Below, one piece after another: positions 1 through 13,327 of a DNA stretch of 64,000 nucleotides (positions are counted from its first letter, which is position 1; each line of letters starts with the position of its first letter). The stretch spans positions 32,170,001-32,234,000 of the forward strand of contig NC_079882.1 in the NCBI RefSeq assembly GCF_029227915.1, given 5' to 3'. The notes beneath the pieces are model-generated. The model saw only the letters and a list, made by a program, of their open reading frames with translations, had not been told where the DNA came from and did no database searches. Source of the DNA: Hydractinia symbiolongicarpus. Lineage: Eukaryota > Cnidaria > Hydrozoa > Anthoathecata > Hydractiniidae. The position numbers and the translations under genes are program-made.

Positions 1-1395
1 CCTGGGTACTTTCTTTGTATACTTTTGACTATACGGCCAAGCCCGGGATTTACGTGAAATCGCGGGTTTTAGTTTGCCGGCGATTAAACTTCTTTTATTC
101 AGCGTCTCATCAAAAATGAAAACATTTTTAAAAACTACAAGTCTTATGCGTTTTAGTGGTGAAAAAATAATTTAAAAAATCGTTCTGGAAATGAGTTTAC
201 TCCCTGGGTACTTTCTTTGTATACTTTTGACTATACGGGCCGAGTCCGGGATTTAGGGAAATCGCAGGTTTTCGTTTGCCGGCGATTAAACTGCTTTTAT
301 TCAGCGTCTCATCAAAAATGAAAACATTTTTGAAAATTACAAGTCTCATGCGTTTTAGTGGTGAAAAAGTAATTTAAAAAATCGTTCGGGAAATGAGTTT
401 ACTCCCTGGGTACTTTCTTTGTATACTTTTGACTATACGGCCAAGCCCGGGATTTACGGGAAATCGCTGGTTTTCGTTTGCCGGCGATTAAACTTCTTTT
501 ATTCAGCGTCTCATCAAAAATGAAAACATTTTTAAAAACTACAAGTCTTATGCGTTTTAGTGGTGAAAAAATAATTTAAAAAATCGTTCTGGAAATGAGT
601 TTGCTCCCTGGGTACTTTCTTTGTATACTTTTGACTATACGGGCCGAGTCCGGGATTTACGGGAAATCGCAGGTTTTCGTTTGCCGGCGATTAAACTGCT
701 TTTATTCAGCGTCTCATCAAAAATGAAAACATTCTTGAAAACTACAAGTCTCGTGCGTTTTAGTGGTGAAATAATAATTTAAAAAATGGTTTGGGAAATG
801 AGTTTACTCCCTGGGTACTTTCTTTGTATACTTTTGACTATACGGGCCGAGTCCAGGATTTACGGGAAATCGCAGGTTTTCGTTTGCCGGCGATTAAACT
901 TCTTTTATTCAGCGTCTCATCAAAAATGAAAACATTTTTAAAAACTACAAGTCTCATGCGTTTTGGTGGTAAAAAGTAATTTAAAAAATCGTTCGGGAAA
1001 TGAGTTTACTCCCTGGGTACTTTCTTTGTATACTTTTGACTATACGGGCCAAGCCCGGGATTTACAGGAAATCGCAGGTTTTCGTTTGCCGGCGATTAAA
1101 CTTCTTTTATTCAGCGTCTCATCTAAAATGAAAACATTCTTGAAAACTACAAGTCTCGTGCGTTTTAGTGGTGAAATAATAATTTAAAAAATGGTTTGGG
1201 AAATGAGTTTACTCCCTGGGTACTTTCTTTGTATACTTTTGACTATACGGGCTGAGTCCAGGATTTACGGGAAATCGCAGGTTTTCGTTTGCCGGCGATT
1301 AAACTTCTTTTATTCAGCGTCTCATCAAAAATGAAAACATTTTTAAAAACTACAAGTCTCATGCGTTTTAGTGGTAAAAAGTAATTTAAAAAATC

Positions 1396-1598
1396 GTTCG
1401 GGAAATGAGTTTACTCCCTGGGTACTTTCTTTGTATACTTTTGACTATACGGGCCAAGCCCGGGATTTACGGGAAATCGCAGGTTTTCGTTTGCCGGCGA
1501 TTAAACTTCTTTTATTCAGCGTCTCATCAAAATTGAAAACATTTTTGAAAACTACAAGTCTCATGCGTTTTAGTGGTGAAAAAATAATTTAAAAAATC
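1396..1598 (+). repeat. Representative satellite monomer (203 bp)
   Basis: One full unit taken from GTTCGGG to the base before the next GTTCGGG, exactly 203 bp. It shows the general design: a G+C-richer first half with several CpGs and the palindromes GTATAC, CCCGGG and GCCGGC, then an A/T-rich second half with A and T tracts (CAAAAATG, CATTTTTG and AATTTAAAAAATC in the consensus). The 203-bp length is close to a nucleosome repeat, as is common for satellites. The phase chosen here is arbitrary. This copy has a one-base variant (AAAATTGAAAAC). Confidence 0.95.
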
Positions 1599-3217
1599 GT
1601 TCGGGAAATGAGTTTACTCCCTGGGTACTTTCCTTGTATACTTTTGACTATACGGCCAAGCCCGGGATTTACGGGAAATCGCGGGTTTTCGTTTGCCGGC
1701 GATTAATCTTCTTTTATTCAGCGTCTCATCAAAAATGAAAACATTTTTAAAAACTACAAGTCTTATGCGTTTTAGTGGTGAAAAATAATTTAAAAAATCG
1801 TTCGGGAAATGAGTTTACTTCCTGGGTACTTTCTTTGTATACTTTTGACTATACGGGCCAAGCCGGGATTTACGGGAAATTGCGGGTTTTCGTTTGCCGG
1901 CGATTAAACTTCTTTTATTGCGCGTCTCATCAAAAATGAAAACATTTTTAAAAACTACAAGTCTTATGCGTTTTAGTGATGAAAAAATAATTTAAAAAAT
2001 CGTTCTGGAAATGAGTTTACTCACAGGGTACTTTCTTTGTATACATTCGACTATACGTGCCAAGCCCGGGATTTACGTGAAATCTCGGGTTTTCGTTTCC
2101 CGGCGATTAAACTGCTTCTATTCAGCGTCTCATCAAAAATGAAAACATTCTTGAAAACTACAAGTTTCATGCGTTTTAGTGGTGAAATAATAATTTAAAA
2201 AATCGTTTGGGAAATGAGTTTACTCCCTGGGTACTTTCTTTGTATACTTTTGACTATACGGGCCGAGTCCAGGATTTACGGGAAATCGCAGGTTTTCGTT
2301 TCCCGGCGATTAAACTTCTTTTATTCAGCGTCTCATCAAAAATGAAAACATTTTTGAAAACTACAAGTCTCATGCGTTTTAGTGGTGAAAAAATAATTTA
2401 AAAAATCGTTCTGGAAATGAGTTTACTCCCTGGGTACTTTCTTTGTATACATTCGACTATACGGTCCAAGCCCGGGATTTACGGGAAATCGCGGGTTTTC
2501 GTTTGCCGGCGATTAAACTTCTTTTATTCAGCGTCTCATCAAAAATGAAAACATTTTTGAAAACTACAAGTCTCATGCGTTTTAGTGGTTAAAAAATAAT
2601 TTAAAAAATCGTTCGGGAAATGAGTTTACTCTCTGGGTACTTTCTTTGTATACTTTTGACTATACGGGCCAAGCCGGGATTTACGGGAAATCGCGGGTTT
2701 TCGTTTGCCGGCGATTAAACTTCTTTTATTCAGCGTCTCATCAAAAATGAAAACATTTTTAAAAACTGCAAGTCTTATGCGTTTTAGTGGTGAAAAAATA
2801 ATTTAAAAAATCGTTCTGGAAATGAGTTTACTAACAGGGTACTTTCTTTGTATACATTCGACTATACGGGCCAAGCCCAGGATTTACGGGAAGTCGCGGA
2901 TTTTCGTTTGCCGGCGATTAAACTTCTTTTATTCAGCGTCCCATCAAATATGAAAATATTTTTGAAAACTACAAGTCTCATGCGTTTAGTGGTAAAAAAA
3001 TAATATAAAAAATCGTTCGGGAAATGAGTTTACTCCCTGGGTACTTTGTTTGTATACTTTTGACTATACGGGCCAAGCCCGGGATTTACGGGAAATCGCG
3101 GGTTTTCGTTTGCCGGCGATTAAACTTCTTTTATTCAGCGTCTCATCAAAAATGAAAACATTTTTAAAAACTACAAGTCTTATGCGTTTTAGTGGTGAAA
3201 AAATAATTTAAAAAATC

Positions 3218-5237
3218 GTTCTGGAAATGAGTTTACTCCCTGGGTACTTTCTTTGTATTCTTTTGACTATACGGGCCGAGTCCGAGATTTAGGGAAATCG
3301 CAGGTTTTCGTTTGCCGGCGATTAAACTGCTTTTATTCAGCGTCTCATCAAAAATGAAAACATTTTTGAAAACCACAAGTCTCATGCGTTTTAGTGGTGA
3401 AAAAGTAATTTAAAAAATCGTTCGGGAAATGAGTTTACTCCCTGGGTACTTTCTTTGTATACTTTTGACTATACGGCCAAGCCCGGGATTTACGGGAAGT
3501 CGCGGGTTTTCGTTTGCCGGCGATTAAACTTCTTTTATTCAGCGTCTCATCAAAAATGAAAACATTTTTAAAAACTACAAGTCTTATGCGTTTTAGTGGT
3601 GAAAAAATAATTTAAAAAATCGTTCTGGAAATGAGTTTACTCCCTGGGTACTTTCTTTGTATACTTTTGACTATACGGGCCGAGTCCGGGATTTAGGGAA
3701 TTCGCAGGTTTTCGTTTGCCGACGATTAAACTGCTTTTATTCAGCGTCTCATTAAAAATGAAAACATTTTTGAAAACCACAAGTCTCATGCGTTTTAGTG
3801 GTGAAAAAGTAATTTAAAAAATCGTTCGGGAAATGAGTTTACTCCCTGGGTACTTTCTTTGTATACTTTTGACTATACGGCCAAGCCCGGGATTTACGTG
3901 AAATCGCGGGTTTTCGTTTGCCGGCGATTAAACTTCTTTTATTCAGCGTCTCATCAAAAATGAAAACATTTTTAAACACTACAAGTCTTATGCGTTTTAG
4001 TGGTGAAAAAATAATTTAAAAAATCGTTCTGGAAATGAGTTTACTCCCTGGGTACTTTCTTTGTATACTTTTGACTATACGGGCCGAGTCCGGGATTTAG
4101 GGAAATCGCAGGTTTTTGTTTGCCGGCGATTAAACTGCTTTTATTCAGCGTCTCATCAAAAATGAAAACATTTTTGAAAACTACAAGTCTCATGCGTTTT
4201 AGTGGTGAAAAAGTAATTTAAAAAATCGTTCGGGAAATGAGTTTACTCCCTGGGTACTTTCTTTGTGTACTTTTGACTATACGGCCAAGCCCGGGATTTA
4301 CGGGAAATCGCGAGTTTTCGTTTGCCGGCGATTAAACTTCTTTTATTCAGCGTCTCATCAAAAATAAAAACATTTTGAAAAACTACAAGTCTTAAGCGTT
4401 TTAGTGGTGAAAAAATAATTTAAAAAATCGTTCTGGAAATGAGTTTACTCCCTGGGTACTTTCTTTGTATACTTTTGACTATACGGGCCGAGTCCGGGAT
4501 TTAGGGAATTCGCAGGTTTTCGTTTGCCGGCGATTAAACTGCTTTTATTCAGCGTCTCATTAAAAATGTAAACATTTTTGAAAACCACAAGTCTCATGCG
4601 TTTTAGTGGTGAAAAAGTAATTTAAAAAATCGTTCGGGAAATGAGTTTACTCCCTGGGTACTTTCTTTGTATACTTTTGACTATACGGCCAAGCCCGGGA
4701 TTTACGTGAAATCGCGGGTTTTCGTTTGCCGGCGATTAGACTTCTTTTATTCAGCGTCTCATCAAAAATGAAAACATTTTTAAAAACTACAAGTCTTATG
4801 CGTTTTAGTGGTGAAAAAATAATTTAAAAAATCGTTCTGGAAATGAGTTTACTCCCTGGGTACTTTCTTTGTATACTTTTGACTATACCGGCCGAGTCCG
4901 GGATTTAGGGAAATCGCAGGTTTTCGTTTGCCGGCGATTAAATTGCTTTTATTCAGAGTCTCATCAAAAATGAAAACATTTTTGAAAACTACAAGTCTCA
5001 TGCGTTTTAGTGGTGAAAAAGTAATTTAAAAAATCGTTCGGGAAATGAGTTTACTCCCTGGGTACTTTCTTTGTATACTTTTGACTATACGGCCAAGCCC
5101 GGGATTTACGGGAAATCGCGGGTTTTCGTTTGCCGGCGAATAAACTTCTTTTATTCAGCGTCTCATCAAAAATGAAAACATTTTTAAAAACTACAAGTCT
5201 TATGCGTTTTAGTGGTGAAAAAATAATTTAAAAAATC
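3218..5237 (+). repeat. 404-bp dimer HOR, five exact units
   Basis: Two 202-bp monomer types alternate for 2,020 bp, exactly 5 x 404. The unit start GTTCTGG at 3,218 returns in phase at 5,238. Type one begins GTTCTGG and has CGGGCCGAGTCCGGGATTTAGGG (lacking a C relative to consensus), CTGCTTTTATTC and GAAAAAGTAATTT. Type two begins GTTCGGG and has ACGGCCAAGCCC (lacking a G), CTTCTTTTATTC and AAGTCTTATGCG. Each type carries its own 1-bp deletion, which is why both are 202 rather than 203 bp. The same alternation, less regular, is present from position 1 to about 1 kb. Confidence 0.93.
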
Positions 5238-6653
5238 GTTCTGGAAATGAGTTTACTCCCTGGGTACTTTCTTTGTATACTTTTGACTATACGGGCCGAG
5301 TCCGGGATTTACGGGAAATCGCAGGTTTTCGTTTGCCGGCGATTAAACTGCTTTTATTCAGCGTCTCATCAAAAATGAAAACATTCTTGAAAACTACCAG
5401 TCTCGTGCGTTTTAGTGGTGAAATAATAATTTAAAAAATGGTTTGGGAAATGAGTTTACTCCCTGGGTACTTTCTTTGTATACTTTTGACTATACGGGCC
5501 GAGTCCAGGATTTACGGGAAATCGCAGGTTTTCGTTTGCCGGCGATTAAACTTCTTTTATTCAGCGTCTCATCAAAAATGAAAACATTTTTAAAAACTAC
5601 AAGTCTCATGCGTTTAGTGGTAAAAAAATAATATAAAAAATCGTTCGGGAAATGAGTTTACTCCCTGGGTACTTTGTTTGTATACTTTTGACTATACGGG
5701 CCAAGCCCGGGATTTACGGGAAATCGCGGGTTTTCGTTTGCCGGCGATTAAACTTCTTTTATTCAGCGTCTCATCAAAAATGAAAACATTTTTAAAAACT
5801 ACAAGTCTTATGCGTTTTAGTGGTGAAAAAATAATTTAAAAAATCGTTCTGGAAATGATTTTACTCCCTGGGTACTTTCTTTGTATACTTTTGACTATAC
5901 GGGCCGAGTCCGGGATTTAGGGAATTCGCAGGTTTTCGTTTGCCGGCGATTAAACTGCTTTTATTCAGCGTCTCATCAAAAATGAAAACATTTTTGAAAA
6001 CCACAAGTCTCATGCGTTTTAGTGGTGAAAAAGTAATTTAAAAAATCGTTCGGGAAATGAGTTTACTCCCTGGGTACTTTCTTTGTATACTTTTGACTAT
6101 ACGGCCAAGCCCGGGATTTACGTGAAATCGCGGGTTTTCGTTTGCCGGCGATTAAACTTCTTTTATTCAGCGTCTCATCAAAAATGAAAACATTTTTAAA
6201 AACTACAAGTCTCATGCGTTTAGTGGTAAAAAAATAATATAAAAAATCGTTCGGGAAATGAGTTTACTCCCTGGGGACTTTGTTTGTATACTTTTGACTA
6301 TACGGGCCAAGCCCGGGATTTACGGGAAATCACGGGTTTTCGTTTGCCGGCGATTAAACTTCTTTTATTCAGCGTCTCATCAAAAATGAAAACATTTTTA
6401 AAAACTACAAGTCTTATGCGTTTTAGTGGTGAAAAAATAATTTAAAAAATCGTTCTGGAAATGATTTTACTCCCTGGGTACTTTCTTTGTATACTTTTGA
6501 CTATACGGGCCGAGTACGGGATTTAGGGAATTCGCAGGTTTTCGTTTGCCGGCTATTAAACTGCTTTTATTCAGCGTCTCATCAAAAATGAAAACATTTT
6601 TGAAAACCACAAGTCTCATGCGTTTTAGTGGTGAAAAAGTAATTTTAAAAATC

Positions 6654-8675
6654 GTTCGGGAAATGAGTTTACTCCCTGGGTACTTTCTTTGTATACTTTT
6701 GACTATACGGCCAAGCCCGGGATTTACGTGAAATCGCGGGTTTTCGTTTGCCGGCGATTAAACTTCTTTTATACAGCGTCTCATCAAAAATGAAAACATT
6801 TTTAAAAACTACAAGTCTTATGCGTTTTAGTGGTGAAAAAATAATTTAAAAAATCGTTCTGGAAATGAGTTTACTCCCTGGGTACTTTCTTTGTATACTT
6901 TTGACTATCCGGGCCGAGTCCGGGATTTAGGGAAATCGCAAGTTTTCGTTTGCAGGCGATTAAACTGCTTTTATTCAGCGTCTCATCAAAAATAAAAACA
7001 TTTTTGAAAACTACAAGTCTCATGCGTTTTAGTGGTGAAAAAGTAATTTAAAAAATCGTTCGGGAAATGAGTTTACTCCCTGGGTACTTTCGTTGTATAC
7101 TTTTGACTATACGGCCAAGCCCGGGATTTACGGGAAATCGCAGGTTTTCGTTTGCCGGCGATTAAACTTTTTTTATTCAGCGTCTCATCAAAAATGAAAA
7201 CATTTTTAAAAACTACAAGTCTCGTGCGTTTTAGTGGTGAAAAAATAATTTAAAAAATCGTTCTGGAAATGAGTTTACTCCCTGGGTACTTTCTTTGTAT
7301 GCTTTTGACTATACGGGCCGAGTCCAGGATTTACGGGAAATCGCGGGTTTTCGTTTGCCGGCGATTAAACTTCTTTTATTCAGCGTCTCATCAAAAATGA
7401 AAACATTTTTAAAAACTACAAGTCTCATGCGTTTTAGTGGTAAAAAGTAATTTAAAAAATCGTTCGGGAAATGAGTTTACTCCCTGGGTACTTTCTTTGT
7501 ATACTTTTGACTATACGGGCCAAGCCGGGGATTTACGGGAAATCGCAGGTTTTCGTTTGCCGGCGATTAAACTTTTTTTATTCAGCGTCTCATCAAAAAT
7601 GAAAACATTTTTAAAAACTACAAGTCTCATGCGTTTTAGTGGTAAAAAGTAATTTAAAAAATCGTTCGGGAAATGAGTTTACTCCCTGGGTACTTTCTTT
7701 GTATGCTTTTGACTATACGGGCCGAGTCCAGGATTTACGGGAAATCGCGGGTTTTCGTTTGCCGGCGATTAAACTTCTTTTATTCAGCGTCTCATCAAAA
7801 ATGAAAACATTTTTAAAAACTACAAGTCTCATGCGTTTTAGTGGTAAAAAGTAATTTAAAAAATCGTTCGGGAAATGAGTTTACTCCCTGGGTACTTTCT
7901 TTGTATACTTTTGACTATACGGGCCAAGCCGGGGATTTACGGGAAATCGCAGGTTTTCGTTTGCCGGCGATTAAACTTTTTTTATTCAGCGTCTCATCAA
8001 AAATGAAAACATTCTTGAAAACTACAAGTCTCGTGCGTTTTAGTGGTGAAATAATAATTTAAAAAATGGTTTGGGAAATGAGTTTACTCCCTGGGTACTT
8101 TCTTTGTATACTTTTGACTATACGGGCCGAGTCCAGGATTTACGGGAAATCGCAGGTTTTCGTTTGCCGGCGATTAAACTTCTTTTATTCAGCGTCTCAT
8201 CAAAAATGAAAACATTTTTAAAAACTACAAGTCTCATGCGTTTTAGTGGTAAAAAGTAATTTAAAAAATCGTTCGGGAAATGAGTTTACTCCCTGGGTAC
8301 TTTCTTTGTATACTTTTGACTATACGGGCCAAGCCCGGGATTTACGGGAAATCGCAGGTTTTCGTTTGCCGGCGATTAAACTTTTTTTATTCAGCGTCTC
8401 ATCAAAAATGAAAACATTCTTGAAAACTACAAGTCTCGTGCGTTTTAGTGGTGAAATAATAATTTAAAAAATGGTTTGGGAAATGAGTTTACTCCCTGGG
8501 TACTTTCTTTGTATACTTTTGACTATATGGGCCGAGTCCAGGATTTACGGGAAATCGCAGGTTTTCGTTTGCCGGCGATTAAACTTCTTTTATTCAGCGT
8601 CTCATCAAAAATGAAAACATTTTTAAAAACTACAAGTCTCATGCGTTTTAGTGGTAAAAAGTAATTTAAAAAATC
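6654..8675 (+). repeat. 10-monomer segment, copy 1 of tandem duplication
   Basis: This 2,022-bp segment is followed directly by a near copy at 8,676-10,293. Shared private variants fix the offset at 2,022 bp: TTTTATACAGCG (6,771 and 8,793), CGTTGTATAC (7,091 and 9,113) and TTGTATGCTTTTG (about 7,301 and 9,323). Copy 1 holds the dimer of a TATGCTTTTG monomer plus a CCAAGCCGGGG monomer twice in a row (about 7.26-8.06 kb). Copy 2 has it once. Confidence 0.88.
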
Positions 8676-10293
8676 GTTCGGGAAATGAGTTTACTCCCTG
8701 GGTACTTTCTTTGTATACTTTTGACTATACGGCCAAGCCCGGGATTTACGTGAAATCGCGGGTTTTCGTTTGCCGGCGATTAAACTTCTTTTATACAGCG
8801 TCTCATCAAAAATGAAAACATTTTTAAAAACTACAAGTCTTATGCGTTTTAGTGGTGAAAAAATAATTTAAAAAATCGTTCTGGAAATGAGTTTACTCCC
8901 TGGGTACTTTCTTTGTATACTTTTGACTATCCGGGCCGAGTCCGGGATTTAGGGAAATCGCAGGTTTTCGTTTGCAGGCGATTAAACTGCTTTTATTCAG
9001 CGTCTCATCAAAAATGAAAACATTTTCGAAAACTACAAGTCTCATGCGTTTTAGTGGTGAAAAAGTAATTTAAAAAATCGTTCGGGAAATGAGTTTACTA
9101 CCTGGGTACTTTCGTTGTATACTTTTGACTATACGGCCAAGCCCGGGATTTACGGGAAATCGCAGGTTTTCGTTTGCCGGCGATTAAACTTTTTTTATTC
9201 AGCGTCTCATCAAAAATGAAAACATTTTTAAAAACTACAAGTCTCGTGCGTTTTAGTGGTGAAAAAATAATTTAAAAAATCGTTCTGGAAATGAGTTTAC
9301 TCCCTGGGTACTTTCTTTGTATGCTTTTGACTATACGGGCCGAGTCCAGGATTTACGGGAAATCGCGGGTTTTCGTTTGCCGGCGATTAAACTTCTTTTA
9401 TTCAGCGTCTCATCAAAAATGAAAACATTTTTAAAAACTACAAGTCTCATGCGTTTTAGTGGTAAAAAGTAATTTAAAAAATCGTTCGGGAAATGAGTTT
9501 ACTCCCTGGGTACTTTCTTTGTATACTTTTGACTATACGGGCCAAGCCGGGGATTTACGGGAAATCGCACGTTTTCGTTTGCCGGCGATTAAACTTTTTT
9601 TATTCAGCGTCTCATCAACAATGAAAACATTCTTGAAAACTACAAGTCTCGTGCGTTTTAGTGGTGAAATAATAATTTAAAAAATGGTTTGGGAAATGAG
9701 TTTACTCCCTGGGTACTTTCTTTGTATACTTTTGACTATACGGGCCGAGTCCAGGATTTACGGGAAATCGCAGGTTTTCGTTTGCCGGCGATTAAACTTC
9801 TTTTATTCAGCGTCTCATCAAAAATGAAAACATTTTTAAAAACTACAAGTCTCATGCGTTTTAGTGGTAAAAAGTAATTTAAAAAATCGTTCGGGAAATG
9901 AGTTTACTCCCTGGGTACTTTCTTTGTATACTTTTGACTATACGGGCCAAGCCCGGGATTTACGGGAAATCGCAGGTTTTCGTTTGCCGGCGATTAAACT
10001 TTTTTTATTCAGCGTCTCATCAAAAATGAAAACATTCTTGAAAACTACAAGTCTCGTGCGTTTTAGTGGTGAAATAATAATTTAAAAAATGGTTTGGGAA
10101 ATGAGTTTACTCCCTGGGTACTTTCTTTGTATACTTTTGACTATACGGGCCGAGTCCAGGATTTACGGGAAATCGCAGGTTTTCGTTTGCCGGCGATTAA
10201 ACTTCTTTTATTCAGCGTCTCATCAAAAATGAAAACATTTTTAAAAACTACAAGTCTCATGCGTTTTAGTGGTAAAAAGTAATTTAAAAAATC
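8676..10293 (+). repeat. 8-monomer segment, copy 2 of tandem duplication
   Basis: This is the 1,618-bp partner of 6,654-8,675. It is shorter by 404 bp, exactly one dimer, because the TATGCTTTTG/CCAAGCCGGGG pair occurs once here. Monomer order and private variants otherwise match. Distances between matching variants are 2,022 bp left of the extra dimer and 1,618 bp right of it, which is what a one-dimer gain or loss predicts. Confidence 0.87.
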
Positions 10294-13200
10294 GTTCGGG
10301 AAATGAGTTTACTCCCTGGGTACTTTCTTTGTATACTTTTGACTATACGGGCCAAGCCCGGGATTTACGGGAAATCGCAGGTTTTCGTTTGCCGACGATT
10401 AAACTTCTTTTATTCAGCGTCTCATCAAAATTGAAAACATTTTTGAAAACTACAAGTCTCATGCGTTATAGTGGTAAAAAAATAATTTAAAAAATCGTTC
10501 GGGAAATGAGTTTACTCCCTGGGTACTTTCTTTGTATACTTTTGACTATACGGCCAAGCCCGGGATTTACGGGAAATCGCGGGTTTTCGTTTGCCGGCGA
10601 TTAAACTTCTTTTATTCAGCGTCTCATCAAAAATGAAAACATTTTTAAAAACTACAAGTCTTATGCGTTTTAGTGGTGAAAAAATAATTTAAAAAATCGT
10701 TCTGGAAATAAGTTTACTCCCTGGGTACTTTCTTTGTATACTTTTGACTATACGGGCCGAGTCCGGGATTTAGGGAAATCGCAGGTTTTCGTTTGCCGGC
10801 GATTAAACTGCTTTTATTCAGCGTCTCATCAAAAATGAAAACATTTTTGAAAACTACAAGTCTCATGCGTTTTAGTGGTGCAAAAGTAATTTAAAAAATC
10901 GTTCGGGAAATGAGTTTACTCCCTGGGTACTTTCTTTGTATACTTTTGACTATACGGGCCGAGTCCGGGATTTAGGGAAATCGCAGGTTTTCGTTTGCCG
11001 GCGATTAAACTGCTTTTATTCAGCGTCTCATCAAAAATGAAAACATTTTTGAAAACTACAAGTCTCATGCGTTTTAGTGGTGAAAAACTAATTTAAAAAA
11101 CCTTCGGGAAATGAGTTTACTCCCTGGGTACTTTCTTTGTATACTTTTGACTATACGGCCAAGCCCGGGATTTACGGGAAATCGTGGGTTTTCGTTTGCC
11201 GGCGATTAAACTTCTTTTATTCAGCGTCTCATCAAAAATGAAAACATTTTTAAAAACTACAAGTCTCATGCGTTTTAGTGGTAAAAAGTAATTTAAAAAA
11301 TCGTTCGGGAAATGAGTTTACTCCCTGGGTACTTTCTTTGTATACTTTTGACTATACGGGCCGAGTCCAGGATTTACGGGAAATCGTAGGTTTTCGTTTG
11401 CCGGCGATTAAACTTCTTTTATTCAGCGTCTCATCAAAAATGAAAACATTTTTAAAAACTACAAGTCTCATGCGTTTTAGTGGTTAAAAGTAATTTAAAA
11501 AATCGTTCGGGAAATGAGTTTACTCCCTGGGTACTTTCTTTGTATACTTTTGGCTATACGGGCCAAGCCCGGGATTTACGGGAAATCGCAGGTTTTCGTT
11601 TGCCGGCGATTAAACTTCTTTTATTCAGCGTCTCATCAAAAATGAAAACATTTTTGAAAACTACAAGTCTCATGCGCTTTAGTGGTGAAAAAATAATTTA
11701 AAAAATCGTTCGGGAAATGAGTTTACTCCCTGGGTACTTTCTTTGTATACTTTTGACTATACGGGCCGAGTCCGGGATTTACGGGAAATCGCAGATTTTC
11801 GTTTGCCGGCGATTAAACTGCTTTTATTCAGCGTCTCATCAAAAATGAAAACATTTTTGAAAACTACAAGTCTCATGCGTTTTAGTGGTGAAAAAGTAAT
11901 TTAAAAAACCTTTGGGAAATGAGTTTACTCCCTGGGTACTTTCTTTGTATACTTTTGACTATACGGCCAAGCCCGGGATTTACGGGAAATCGCGGGTTTT
12001 CGTTTGCCGGCGATTAAACTTCTTTTATTCAGGGTCTCATCAAAAATGAAAACATTTTTAAAAACTACAAGTCTCATGCGTTTTAGTGGTAAAAAGTAAT
12101 TTAAAAAATCGTTCGGGAAATGAGTTTACTCCCTGGGTACTTTCTTTGTATACTTTTGACTATACGGGCCGAGTCCAGGATTTACGGGAAATCGCAGGTT
12201 TTCGTTTGCCGGCGATTAAACTTCTTTTATTCAGCGTCTCATCAAAAATGAAAACATTTTTAAAAACTACAAGTCTCATGCGTTTTAGTGGTAAAAAGTA
12301 ATTTAAAAAATCGTTCGGGAAATGAGTTTACTCCCTGGGTACTTTCTTTGTATACTTTTGACTATACGGGCCAAGCCCGGGATTTACGGGAAATCGCAGG
12401 TTTTCGTTTGCCGGCGATTAAACTTCTTTTATTCAGCGTCTCATCAAAAATGAAAACATTTTTGAAAACTACAAGTCTCATGCGTTTTAGTGGTGAAAAA
12501 ATAATTTAAAAAATCGTTCGGGAAATGAGTTTACTCCCTGGGTACTTTCTTTGTATACTTTTGACTATACGGGCCGAGTCCGGGATTTACGGGAAATCGC
12601 AGATTTTCGTTTGCCGGCGATTAAACTGCTTTTATTCAGCGTCTCATCAAAAATGAAAACATTCTTGAAAACTACAAGTCTCGTGCGTCTTAGTGGTGAA
12701 ATAATAATTTAAAAAATCGTTTGGGAAATTAGTTTACTCCCTGGGTACTTTCTTTGTATACTTTTGACTATACGGGCCGAGTCCAGGATTTACGGGAAAT
12801 TGCGGGTTTTCGTTTGCCGGCGATTAAACTTCTTTTATTCAGCGTCTCATCAAAAATGAAAACAATTTTAAAAACTACAAGTCTTATGCGTTTTAGTGGT
12901 GAAAAAATAATTTAAAAAATCGTTCGGGAAATGAGTTTACTCCCTGGGTACTTTCTTTGTATACTTTTGACTATACGGGCCGAGTCCGGGATTTACGGGA
13001 AATCGCAGATTTTCGTTTGCCGGCGATTAAACTGCTTTTATTCAGCGTCTCATCAAAAATGAAAACATTCTTGAAAACTACAAGTCTCGTGCGTCTTAGT
13101 GGTGAAATAATAATTTAAAAAATCGTTTGGGAAATTAGTTTACTCCCTGGGTACTTTCTTTGTATACTTTTGACTATACGGGCCGAGTCCAGGATTTACG

Positions 13201-13327
13201 GGAAATTGCGGGTTTTCGTTTGCCGGCGATTAAACTTCTTTTATTCAGCGTCTCATCAAAAATGAAAACAATTTTAAAAACTACAAGTCTTATGCGTTTT
13301 AGTGTTGAAAAAATAATTTAAAAAATC

